From: Strigamia acuminata
Lineage: Eukaryota; Arthropoda; Chilopoda; Geophilomorpha; Linotaeniidae
Direction of reading: 5' to 3'
NCBI GenBank assembly: GCA_949358305.1
Contig: OX442314.1
Coordinates: 59,529,369 to 59,593,368 of the forward strand
DNA length: 64,000 nucleotides
Shown: positions 51,095 through 62,100 of the stretch, in pieces
How the letters are laid out: each line of letters opens with the position of its first letter
Position numbering within the stretch: position 1 is the stretch's first letter
Translations under genes and position numbers: made by a program
Notes under the pieces: model-generated
The model's input: the letters and a program-made list of their open reading frames with translations, nothing else
The model's database searches: none
Told to the model about the DNA's origin: nothing

Positions 51095-52680
51095 GTAAGC
51101 ATAAGTCAGCGTTTGCAGTCACATAATCACGGTGCATACCATCAATGGGTGAGGGCTACTTTGCTTTCTATGATTTGGACAACTATAATGCTGTTTATAT
51201 ACCTGGACACCCAATGACAGTGCTGCGGCTGTTAGAAGGCCCATCGATTCGCTGCGATTAAAAAGTCAAACGCAAAGATCATCACAGCTTCCATGCCGGT
51301 AAAAGTCTGTTCCAACTTAGGTTATCCTCTTCAGAAACCAGACATAAATAGAATACGATTATCATTTATTATTCCTAAGGATCTCAGTAAATAAACATTA
51401 ATGTAAATGCCACACTCATGTGAGAGTGCAGGCTTACAATACAAAAATGTCAAATTCCTATTTACAAATGACCAGAGCTCTCTTCTGGTTCCACTGAGAC
51501 GTGCAAGTCATCAGTTTATCCAGGGGTGACCACGTGGAGGTAGAGAGTTGGATTTTACACCAGTAAGTGAAAAGCAACGAGCACAAATCATTCATTTATA
51601 ATAAAAACAAATTTTTAAATTGGACTATTTCCGCCCGAAAATACCGTAAATACTCGTTAAATTAATTAATTTCTTGTAATTGTTTATCACTAAACTGCTG
51701 GTTTGTCCATTTCATAGCATGTCAGATGTTGCCACAGTCAGTTGACGAAACATAACTAGACTATATCACATGAAAATTGATACACGCAGGTACCACTGAC
51801 AAATATAAAAATGAGGATGAGTTTTAATGAAATTATAAGTTATTAAATTGAGGTAAAATGTTACCCATTCCGTGAGAAATAACCTTTGCAACAGCATTGA
51901 AACGTAGACAGGAACGAACGAGTTTGCTTTCGTCTCGACTCACAATGGTTCTGGACACGGGGTCCACACGCGAAAAACACGGAATTGCTGATTTGGACAG
52001 AACAAATCTCTACGAAAATCTCGCGGTAATTTCGAATTTGAATCAATTCGAATTTGAATCAATTGAATGATACATGTACGTTTGATTTTAACTCACAATT
52101 TTAAAAGATTTATTGATTAGTAAGTCAACAGTAATGTTTACAATTCGATTATTGTTGTTATTATTGTTGTTTTGTGATTATTTATGTGCTTTTCAGTGTT
52201 AAATTATTGTACCTGTAATGATGTAATGTAGTGAGTTGTTTGTTGTTACTACTACTTGTAGTAGCAGTTTTATGGCTATATTGTTGCTATTTATTTGCCA
52301 AGGTTAAGTTCACTTCTCTTAAATATTATATTAGTTATATTTATCATTGTCTCACTTGTTTAACCGAATTATGTGTATTTTACTGGTTTGAAATACGAGT
52401 TAACAGAAACAGAATTGAGGGACTTTTTTTAAAAAGTTTGGCGCATCTGTAAGCGTCGAACTGTTTCCCCACAATACCGCTAAAGTGGAATTTGAAATTT
52501 GAAATACTTGCATTTCATAATTAATTAATGTCAATAAAGTTTTAAATTTAGGTACTTTAATTTAGAGTTTTATATCTAAGTTTTCTTTAGCTGATTTAAA
52601 TAAATAGAAGTTATGTTTTTACTTAATTAATTATTCTAATTATTCTAACTTTTATAAGTTTATTTCTAGATTATACCAAC
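51095..52680. repeat. Dispersed repeat R1, copy B (right part)
   Basis: Resumes with GTAAGCATAAGTCAGCGTTT and continues through GTGACCACGTGGAGGTAGAG to the tail TTATTCTAATTATTCTAACT and TTTATAAGTTTATTTCTAGA. That tail is the unoccupied version of the Gypsy-1 target (CTTT at 52649-52652). Confidence 0.75.
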
Positions 52681-52689
52681 TCGATCTCC

Positions 52690-53700
52690 TCGTTTGAATT
52701 TGGTCACGTGACCGTGAAAGCCGTTATAAGTCCTTTTCTGTGCATGACACCGGGTTTTGGGGTTACCCTACTTCCCGCCCTCGCTGTTTCGAGTCTGTTT
52801 CGATGGTTTGTCGGAGTGACCCTCCCTTTGAGTCCTCTCTGGGCTTTTTGTCGGATTGTGCCAGTTAAATCTTTCATTTTCCTCGCACATGCACTGCTCG
52901 CTCTCCGATACCAGGTTTTAGCACTAGCCGCTTGATGGCGGACGACGATAATCGGTTCAAAATGCGTTTTTTATTCGGGTTTAGACTTTACGTGGGTTGC
53001 TTAGTCTTTATTGTACCAAAAATATTGTTTGTGACTTTTGAGGCAACCCTTGTCAACCCTAAACTTGCGTTCTTGAAAAGCTTCCTTTGGACAGCTGAAA
53101 TAAAGCTTTCCAGCATAGCCCCCACAGGTTGCTAAGCAACCGTTGTTGCTGCGATAGTGTGTTTCTGCCGTGTTTTATGCAGATGAATGTTTGTTATGAT
53201 GATTTTTTAGGATTTTTGCTATCATTTTTCTCTTATTAACTATCAGATATTTATTTGGCATCTTTTGTTTACTTTATTGAGAATCAGGTGTATTTCTCTA
53301 CGGAAACCCCGTAGAGTGTTTTTGTGCTCGTTGCTATGCAACGACTGATCGTAGTCATTGTTGTTATCGTTTTTTCTCTGCTACAAGAGGAAGCAGGTTG
53401 TTCTTCTTCCTCGTTTCAAGACACCGCCATGTCTTGTACGAAGAACTTTTTTATTTTTATTTTGCTATGCGCAGTTAAGATTTAGCTTCAAGATACCGTG
53501 CACAGACTGTAGGTGGTAACTGCGCCGTCATTGGTTGGTTTCAGCGGGAATGTATGGAGAGCTGTGATTGGGCGTGCCGATGCAGAACCACAAGAATGAA
53601 CTCAGTTGATGAAAAAAATGGCTGACCACAGTCGCACCAGATCAAAGCAAAAAGAGAACGAAACCGATGAACAGTTTGAGCAAAGAAAGAGGTACAACCA
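52690..53700 (+). promoter_or_regulatory. GC-richer promoter-like region with X-box palindromes and a possible first exon
   Basis: Less AT-rich than its surroundings. It holds two symmetric X-box-like sites, GGTTGCTAAGCAACC (53127-53141) and CGTTGCTATGCAACG (53329-53343), similar to RFX-binding motifs (GTNRCC..RGYAAC). CCAAT-type boxes in both orientations occur near 53530-53570. At 53618 an ATG begins MADHSRTRSKQKENETDEQF and reaches a possible donor (AAAGAG|GTACAA, 53692). No further exon could be linked. The ORFs at 52708-52935 and 52932-53135 have no domain. Confidence 0.35.
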
Positions 53701-55725
53701 AAAAGAACAGGGTCGGAAAAATTGTTTTAGTAGATTTGTTCTTGCAATTGGCAAAAGATAATTTATAGCACATGTATGATATTGTGTAAATGCGTGTGCA
53801 GTTTTTGTAACCTAAAACCCAGTGTTCTGATGACTACAGTTTTGGGTCACATGTTTTTCAATCAAGATGGCAGCCTACATGGTTTTGGATGTTACCCACA
53901 AAGTTTGCAAGTTTACTACCTCCCCATGGTCACTCCTGGGTCAATTTAAAGAGAGCTCTGGTGAAAAAATATCACCTTTTTGAATTTGATTGAATTTTCA
54001 TTTTATAGGTGATAATTTTGATAAGCTTAATTGCATCAATTTATATCACTGCATCATGGATTTCCTATTGCATTTGACCTGTATCTTTATTTCAGCAATA
54101 TATTTCCTGCTTGTTATTCTTTTTTTCTTTTGACTTTGTGTTTCATGCTGATTCCTATTTCATGCATATGCACCTTGCTGCTTGTATCTTTTTGTTTACT
54201 GTTTCTGACACCAGATGGTGTCTACTGATATGTATTGTAAATCCAATATGGCAGCTCACTTGGATAGTTGTTTTCCTGTGCATTTCTGCAAACAATTAAG
54301 CAGTGTTGTTAGTTTAATTATGATTAAATGTTTTTAGTTTGTTTTACACGAGCCTAACTCATTGTTTGACACGTAGATAAGTGTCAAACACAGCACTTAA
54401 TTGCCGGGACGCATTGTTTTTGCTTCTCTGCTACAGTAGCATCTATCAATTTTGATATTTCTGACTGTTAAAGAGAAAATCAATGTCACACCTGAACTAA
54501 TAATATCGTCAAACAAACGAGAAAAAAAATTTAACAAATTTTTATCTTTTGACACAAATTCAAACCATTGGGTGGTACAGGCTAAGTGTAGTGTTATCAT
54601 TGCCGCTTTAAGCAGCATGCCGGTATAAAGTGAAGAACCAAAAACGTCCAGTTGATTATTATTCTTTTATTATTACAATTTGTGTAAATGTATAGAAATT
54701 TAGACCAATTTCCTACATGTTGGACATTTCAGGGACAATTCAAGCTTTTTTTGTTTAATTATCATTGATTATCATCGGTCAGTGATAACCAGCGAAATGA
54801 TCAGCGCATCGCTGAAGAAATTGCTAGAGACAGTAGACATTAACTTAACATTAACAGCACTTTTTTGTTTGATTCCAAACTTCTTTTCCTCACATTTGTA
54901 TGATTCCAAACTTATTTCCCTGTGTTGATTGTGTAATAATTTTTTATTTCATCACTAGCTGAAGTTCTACTGGTTTTTTTGAGTAAAAATGTAAATAAAA
55001 CAATTGTCTTTCAAGCTAACTTATTTGTTTTTCAACAAAGTTTACTCATTATTGTGCTACAGCACTTTATTGTTGCATTTTCAGTTTAAGGTGGTTATGA
55101 TTCCAAACTTTTTGTACAAATTTTATGCCAAGTTGGCATTGTGATAAAGAGTATAGCCTAACCCACAAACCCACTAATTAAGTCGTTCACCTTTATCTAG
55201 AGTTTCCTTGGCCCGATCACGCAATGGATCAGACAGATGTTCTTCGACATTAGTATGTCTTAATTAACTGTTCGGGTCGAACCGAAGAATCAGATGTAAG
55301 TATTTCAATGGGGATAGGGTTTTTCAGTTTAGATTTACTAATTTTTATAACCTATAATAATTTGATATTATTTGATTACGGTAGTGGCATGTCGTCATGT
55401 ATAGTACTCACCTTGTACTAAATCCAACCCATTTAATCTTTATCTTGTTAATTCTTTTTTTTTTTAACCAGATAATCTTTCATTTATTTATTTACCAAAA
55501 GTAAAATGTGTAATTTTTATCTTAGCCATTCTGAATTTCCATATTCATATTTACATCCGTCATAGGAATGTCTGGTTTTGATTTTAAATGCTCGTCTGAT
55601 GGTCGTGTTCACATTCTGTCCTTTGCCAAGTCCCCTATTATTACAGCGACAAATTTTATTGATATTTAAGCGGAATTATAATTTATAACAGTATTATTGT
55701 ATTTGAGTTTATTCACTGAGTTACA
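53701..55725. other. No recognisable gene
   Basis: AT-rich with many T-runs. Short hydrophobic frames at 54031-54299 look fortuitous. A small direct repeat of GATTCCAAACTT occurs near 54870-55110 (three times). Confidence 0.4.
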
Positions 55726-57345
55726 CTTTGATTTATATTGCTTTTGTTTATGTTTTGGGAATCCTCTTATCTGTCCCATCCCATTATTGCTTTGATTACA
55801 AGATGTAATAAAAGTTTAACAGGCCGGGGATGTCAACATGAAATTCTACTTTTTCATACAGATGTTCTACACTGACGACATTTCTGCTTATTTTCATATG
55901 CCTAGTATACATCCTCTGCCGTTTGTTAAAAATTAATCCTGGCTGCTTACTTTAACTTCACTTTGGTAAGAGATGACAATGAATCCACGTTAATAATTTG
56001 TTGTCGACGCAGCAAATTACAGAGTTCTGCTACCCGACGCCCATGTCCAATGGTACAAATTAATTAAAATTAAAATTTCATGAACGCATTGATCACCAAG
56101 ATTTCATGATCGTCGTCAATGTTCCTGGACCATGAGGCGCTAAAATTTTAAAAACCATTATGGATGACACCCCAACGGTCCAAGAACTTGAATTAATAAC
56201 TGCCCATATGACAGCGACTCCTTGATGCTGCGGCTGTTAGAAGTCCCACCGATTCGCTGTGATTAAAAAGTCAAACGCAAAGATCATCACGGCTTCTATG
56301 CCAGTAATTACTGTCTGTTATTTTCTCCAGAAACCAGACATTAATAGAATACAATTACCAATTATCATTCCGAAGGATCTCAGTAACAAACATTAATGCG
56401 ACATAAAACTTATTGCAAAAAAGAAGCAGAGTACTGGCAGTCAATCTAATATTCTCCAATGTAAACGCAATGTAAATGCGATACGAAAAGGGGTGACCAC
56501 GGGGAGGTAGAGAGTTGGATTTTACACCCCCGAAGAATATCAATGAGTAATTAAGTACCGGTAAGTAAAAAGCAACGAGCACAAATCAATCATTAAAAAT
56601 AAAATAAGTTTATTTAAATTGAATTGGACTTGCTAACTTATGAGATGTCGATGTTTAGAGGTTAGTGTTCTTTTTTGCACGGCTGAACAAAATGCATTTT
56701 TTTAGACGAAACCGGAAATCAATTTTTTATCATGAAAATGGGTTTTGCCAACAATTCGCCGGAAAATATAAGTTTACGTTTACTGCCCACAACGGAATTT
56801 TTCCGCCCGAAATTACCGTAAATACTCGTTAAATTAATTACTTTTGATTGTTTTTCACTAAACTGCTGGTTTGCCCATTTCATATCATGTTCGATTTTAG
56901 TTCACGTAACTTAACTCGGCAATATCACATGAAAATTGTTATGCCCAGGTACCACTGAAAAATATAAAAAGGTAAATGAGTTTCAATAAAATTATGTATA
57001 AGTTCTTAAATTGAGGTAAAATGTTACCCATTCCGTGAGAAATATCCTTCGCATCGGCATTGAAACGTAGGCAGGAACGTAGAAACGAACGTGTCTGCTT
57101 TTGTCTCGCTCACAATAGTTCTAGATACGGGATCCACATGCAAAAAACACGGATTGTTTACCTAGACAGAACAAATCTCTACTATAATCTCGCGGTAAAT
57201 TCGAATTCATATTTGAATCAATTGAATGACATATGTCAGGGATGACAAGAGTAATGTTTACAATTTAAAAAATGTTAATCTTAACAAGTGCTTTATGTAT
57301 TAAGTGGTGGGATTTTGCCGAAATGAGGATGTTAACATGTGCAAG
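55726..57345. repeat. Dispersed repeat R1 with R3, copy D
   Basis: Colinear with copy C (30176-31975). It ends at ATGTTAACATGTGCAAGCTC and is joined directly to the 3' flank of the second zinc-finger gene. Confidence 0.7.
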
Positions 57346-57349
57346 CTCT

Positions 57350-57426
57350 GAGAAATTAGACAAAGCTTTAAGATAGCAACATTTGTTGGACTGTTGTTTG
57401 CAACTAAAGAATTAACCACATGGTTT
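57350..57426. repeat. Conserved 3' flank of the zinc-finger gene, copy 2
   Basis: GAGAAATTAGACAAAGC and TTGGACTGTTGTTTGCAAC match the segment beside ZNF copy 1. Confidence 0.75.
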
Positions 57427-58203
57427 TTAATCTGTACATGTATGTTTTGTTAAATGTTTTTTCAAAGTAACATTTGTTTTACAAGAATAAGCACACAAAT
57501 GGCACTTGAATCGTTTTTCTCCAGTATGGGTTATAAGATGTGTTTTTAAATCCCCACTTTGAGTGCAAGAATGAGCACACAAATGGCACTTGAATCGTTT
57601 TTCTCCAGTATGTATTAATAAATGTCTTTTTAAACTCCCACTAATCTTGCAAGAATAATCACACAAATGGCACTTGAACAGTTTTTCTCCAGTATGGGTT
57701 AATAAATGTCGCTTTAAATTTCCATTTTGACTGCTGGAATAATCACACAAATGGCACTTGAACGCCTTTTCTCCAGTGTGGGTTTCTAAATGTGTTTTTA
57801 AATTCCCCTTTTGAACACAAGCATAAGCACACAAATGGCACTTAAACGGTTTTTCTTCAATATGGGTTAATAAATGTCTTTTTAAATTACTACTATCAGT
57901 ACAGGAGTAAACACATAAATGGCACTTGAACAATTTTTCTCCAGTGTGGGTTAATAAATGTTGCTTTAAATTTCCATTTTGACTGCTGGAATAATCACAC
58001 AAATGGCACTTGAACGGTTTTTCTCCAGTGTGAATTCGCATGTGAACAGTCATTTCATGTTTAAGTCGAAAGGAAAGCGAACATATTTGACATTGGAAAG
58101 GCTTTTCACCAGTGTGTTTGAGCATGTGTGTTTCCAAAAGCGAATAAAATGAGCACGTGTAATCACACAGATTGCAACTGTAATCCGGATGTTTTCTCTT
58201 CAT
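57427..58203 (-). CDS. C2H2 zinc-finger protein, 9 fingers (ZNF copy 2)
   Basis: Nine tandem C2H2 fingers with HTGEKPFKC-type linkers, from CNLCDYTC..HMLKH to CHLCAYSC..HLTKH. The frame is open up to 58299. The methionine used by copy 1 (MAYKSK) is replaced here by Ile (IAYKSK), so the first ATG is at 58203 (MKRKHPDYSC), 16 codons later; this start is chosen for that reason, giving 258 residues. One linker is HIEEKPFKC, a variant. No effector domain is seen. Duplicated from or with 33898-34617, with different finger number and contact residues. Confidence 0.87.
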   Translation of the reverse strand: MKRKHPDYSCNLCDYTCSFYSLLETHMLKHTGEKPFQCQICSLSFRLKHEMTVHMRIHTGEKPFKCHLCDYSSSQNGNLKQHLLTHTGEKLFKCHLCVYSCTDSSNLKRHLLTHIEEKPFKCHLCAYACVQKGNLKTHLETHTGEKAFKCHLCDYSSSQNGNLKRHLLTHTGEKLFKCHLCDYSCKISGSLKRHLLIHTGEKRFKCHLCAHSCTQSGDLKTHLITHTGEKRFKCHLCAYSCKTNVTLKKHLTKHTCTD

Positions 58204-58480
58204 TTTTGATTTGTAAGCTATCGACCGAAATGAACAAACAACGGTGTTACTGCTTGTACACAGTGATAACGAATTAAGTAGGAATAAGTTTAGTGGCACC
58301 TTAAGTAGTCGATTTCATTCTACGTCGCTTAGACGTATCTAAATGCACGTATTGACGACGTCGCATGACGTCGTCGCTACGTTCATTGCAAACAAATTAA
58401 CGTATGAAATAAAATGAAACGAAAAGTAAGCGTGACGTTCACTAACAATTTGATTAAAATAAAGATGTCTCTTTTGAAAA
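58204..58480 (-). promoter_or_regulatory. Conserved 5' flank of ZNF copy 2
   Basis: Shares GTAGTCGATTTCATTCTACG, ACGTATGAAATAAAATGAAA and GCGTGACGTTCACTAA with the flank of copy 1, supporting a segmental duplication that included the promoter. Confidence 0.5.
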
Positions 58481-58568
58481 TTTCGTGATAATCCAAGACA
58501 ATTTATTTATTTATTCGTTTATTCATTTATTTATTTATTGTTTAGGTGTCCATTTTTAAACAAGTGTT

Positions 58569-58584
58569 CGTTGCCTTAGCAACG
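58569..58584. promoter_or_regulatory. X-box (RFX-type) site upstream of the six-exon gene
   Basis: CGTTGCCTTAGCAACG is a near-perfect inverted repeat matching GTNRCC-N2-RGYAAC. It lies about 520 bases upstream of the first ATG at 59108. X-boxes are typical of RFX-controlled ciliary or neuronal genes; regulation of this gene is inference. Confidence 0.5.
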
Positions 58585-58799
58585 TGAAATTCTGAATGAA
58601 AACGCATGTGATTGAGCTCGTGAGTCTCGTTTGAAGCATTTTGCACGTACGATTCCATTCAGTTAGTTCTGGAAGGTAGACATAATGATTTAGCTGTAAC
58701 CGACTCGATATCAGCTTTTTATATTAATTTATCTTTTCGTTTATTGTTTGTGTAATCGTCCATTGCTTTTACTATCGTTTAATTCAACTTTTGTTTCTC

Positions 58800-59070
58800 C
58801 TCTACTCGTTAATGGATCCATTGGTTCGCCCGTGAATCAAGGTCTTGGATTGGGATGACGGAGTGATGGACGATTCACAGTTCCAGATCTCTGTCCCAGC
58901 CGGAACAACGACGACGCAGACAACTCGCAAATCGTTTTAGTGCAAGAAAAGATACAAAAAATTTAACAATCCAACGAAAAAGTGACGTATTTAACAGAAA
59001 TGAATGATGTTGATGTGTGGAAGAAATTACAGGATGATTAATTTTTCTTTTTTCTTTTTTGAATGCTGTC
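58800..59070 (+). other. Short frames upstream of the six-exon gene
   Basis: MDDSQFQISVPAGTTTTQTT (ATG 58866) runs 24 codons. Another short frame, NEKVTYLTEMNDVDVWKKLQ, ends at TAA 59041. They could be 5' leader ORFs or a fragment of another gene. Neither is recognised. Confidence 0.2.
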
Positions 59071-59107
59071 AGGTGTTGTTGTTATTTTTATTGTCTCTGA
59101 GTAGAAA

Positions 59108-62100
59108 ATGGAAGGAAATAAGATGTCAACTTTAAAAAGAATATTTGGAAAAGGTATGCAACAAAACTTGGTAATAAAAATGAAATTTGGGTGTAATTGT
59201 GTGAAAGATTTGTGTGAAATTGTGTAAAATAATTGTGAAATTGTGTAAAATAATTGTGTGAAATTGTGTAAAATAATGGTGTGAAATTGTGTAAACTAAT
59301 TGTGTGAAATTGTGTAAACTAATTGCGTAAAATATTTGTTTAAAATAATTGTGAAATTGTGTAAACTAATTATAAAATTGTGTCAATTAATTGTGAAATT
59401 GTGTAAAATAATTGTGAAATTGTGTAAAATAATTGTGAAATTGTGTCAATTAATTGTGAAATTGTGTAAAATAATTGTGTGAAATCGTTAAAATTTAGTA
59501 CATACCTGTAAAATATCTGTAAAATTGTGCTTAAGTGGGTAAAATTGTGTGAAATCGTGTAAAATTGTGTAAAGTCGTGTAAAATTGAATGAAGTCGTGA
59601 AAAATTGTGCAAAATTGTGTAAAAGTTTGTGTTAATTTGTGCAAAAGTTTGTGTTAATTTGTGCAAAAGTTTGTGTTAAATTGTGCAAAAGTTTGTGTTA
59701 ATTTCTGCAAAAGTTTGTGTAAATTCGTGGTAATATGTGCAACGTTACGTGAATTTATGTAAGTGTTAATTTGCATTAATTGTGTAAATTTGTTTAAAAA
59801 CTTGTTAATTTCTGTTAATTCGCATGAATTTATGTAAAAACGTGTTAATTTTGTATGAATTTATGTAAAAACGTGTTAATTTGCACGAATTGTGTAACTT
59901 TGTTTAAAAACGTGTTAATTTCTCTTAATTTGTTGTAAATTCGTGCTAATTCGTGCAACACAGCGTGAATTTATGTAAAAACCCGTGCAAATCACTGCAA
60001 ATCCACACAAAATCTCATCCAAACGTCTCATTCTCACCCACAGCAACTAAAAGATTGAGCAGCAGTCCACAACGAGACGGGAAAACCTCATCCCACAAAA
60101 ATTTCGATGCTCGAACTGCGAACGCGATTGGTAAGCATTTAAGCAACCCCGCACCCAACCAACCAACCAAAACTCACCCAAAACCTTCTCCAACCCCAGC
60201 GAGTGACGTTGTCAAAGATTCGAGCTCCGATTGGACCCCGTCGGTCAAAGAGGACTGGAAATGCGACTCCGAATGCGACTCCAACATCTCCCCGACGCCC
60301 ACCGCTCCCTTCCTCACCGACGACACCCCGTCCAAGTCCGGACTCTTCCCCGAAGACCCCGCCTTGGAAATGACCACCGAAGGAGGCGAGAACCAAGACG
60401 CCGCGGCCAAGGACGCGCCCGAAACTCCCACGTTCTTAATGGACAAAGAGCTGGGCGCCGATGACCACCAGCAGCGTCTCTGGTCCACCCAGAACGAGAC
60501 TCTCCAAGAGGTCCCGGTCACTCCGAGCGTCGTGTCGGACTCGGTGGTCTCCGAGGACGGCGACGGCGTCAAGGTGGCGCGCAGCGAGGGCGCCGAGCCG
60601 CAGGTGGGCTTCACCGCGCGCATGAGGCCGCGCAAGGGCGAGGCGGGCGAGGAGAAGCGGCGCGGCCACCACCGGCGACACCACCACGACGAGCGGTGTC
60701 CGGAGGAGTGTACGAAGTCCGGCAAGAAGCGCGCGGTCGTGTACGCGAGCCGCGACGATTTGAAGCGGACGGCGACGCTGCCGACGCTGCAGCGCGCGTC
60801 CAAGATGCGCACGAACGTGTTCGTCAAGGAGGGGACGCCGACGGCCAGCTCGGGGTCGGTGAACGGGGCGAACCGGCAGTCGCCGTCCGAGTCGCGGCTG
60901 AGCAGCCGCAACGAGGGCTCGGGCGTGCGCACGGCGCGGAGCGTGATCGTGTCGAACCGGACGGAGAATTCGTCGCCGTCGGCCAAGATGGTGTCGTCGT
61001 GCTCGACGGAGGCGGACGGGGGTTTGTCGGACAGCGGGTCGTGGAGCTCGGAGAAGAAGGGGCAGAGTGGACGGTGCTCGAGTTCGTCGTTGGTAGTCGT
61101 GGAGTCGAGCAGCAAGCGGAAGTTGTCGGTTTCGGATGTGCAGCGAATGTTCGAAGAGGTTGGCATTTGTTGACTACTACAGTCGAAACTCTTTATAACG
61201 AAAAATCGACTCGTTATAACGATAATTCGTTGTATCGAAATTTTTTTAACGTGGTGTTCTATGGCCAGCCAAACAAACCGGCCATTTTTAGATATTGGTT
61301 ATAAGGAAAATTTGTCACGTCGATAATTCGTTATATCGCGACTCGTTTTAACGATAATTCGTTATATCGAAGTTTTTTTGACTGTGTTTTATGGCCAGAC
61401 AAACAAACTAGCCATTTTTAGATATTCGTTTTTCGATAATTCGTTATAACGAGAATTCGTTATATCCAAATTTTTTTAACATGGTGTTCTATGGCCAGCC
61501 AAACAAACCAGCCATTTTTAGATATTAGTTTTTCAAAAATTCGTTATAACGATAATTCGTTATATCGAATTTTTTTAACTTGGTGTTCTATGGCCAGCCA
61601 AACAAACCGGCCATTTTTAGATATTCGTTATATCAATAATTCGTTATATCGCCACTCGTTTTAACAAAAATTCGTTATACCGCGACTCGTTTTAACAAAA
61701 ATTCGTTATGTCGAAATTTTTTAACATGGTGTTCTATGGCCAGCCAAACAAACCGGCCATTTTTAGATGTTCGTTATATCGATAATTCGTTATATCGGGA
61801 CTCGTTGTATCGAGTTTGGACTGTATTTTGATTAATTTGATTTATTTCGGTTAAAGTTTACTAAGATGCAGCAAGACATGCGTGTGTTGGTTGGGAATAA
61901 CGAGAGTATGTGGCATCGATACGAGGACGACGTGGCGCAGTTGCGGGAGGAGATCGACGCCGTTTACGTCGAGGTTGGCAATCTGACAAGCGAGTTGGAG
62001 CGGTGCAGCATCGAGCGCACGCAGTGCTGGAACTTGGACGAAAAGGTGGGAAGAAAAATAGTTCGTGATGCGGAGTGTAATTGCGAGGTTGGTTTTGAGT

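Noticed and set aside
59370-59666. 98-codon minus-strand frame rich in Thr/Phe/Ile/Ser
   Set aside because: It is a translation of the intron 1 minisatellite, and its repeating peptide simply mirrors the DNA unit.
60174-61166. 330-codon open frame antisense to exon 3 of the six-exon gene
   Set aside because: It arises because the GC-rich, Ser/Arg-rich exon lacks stop codons on the other strand. It has no domain, and the sense frame is supported by in-phase splice sites.
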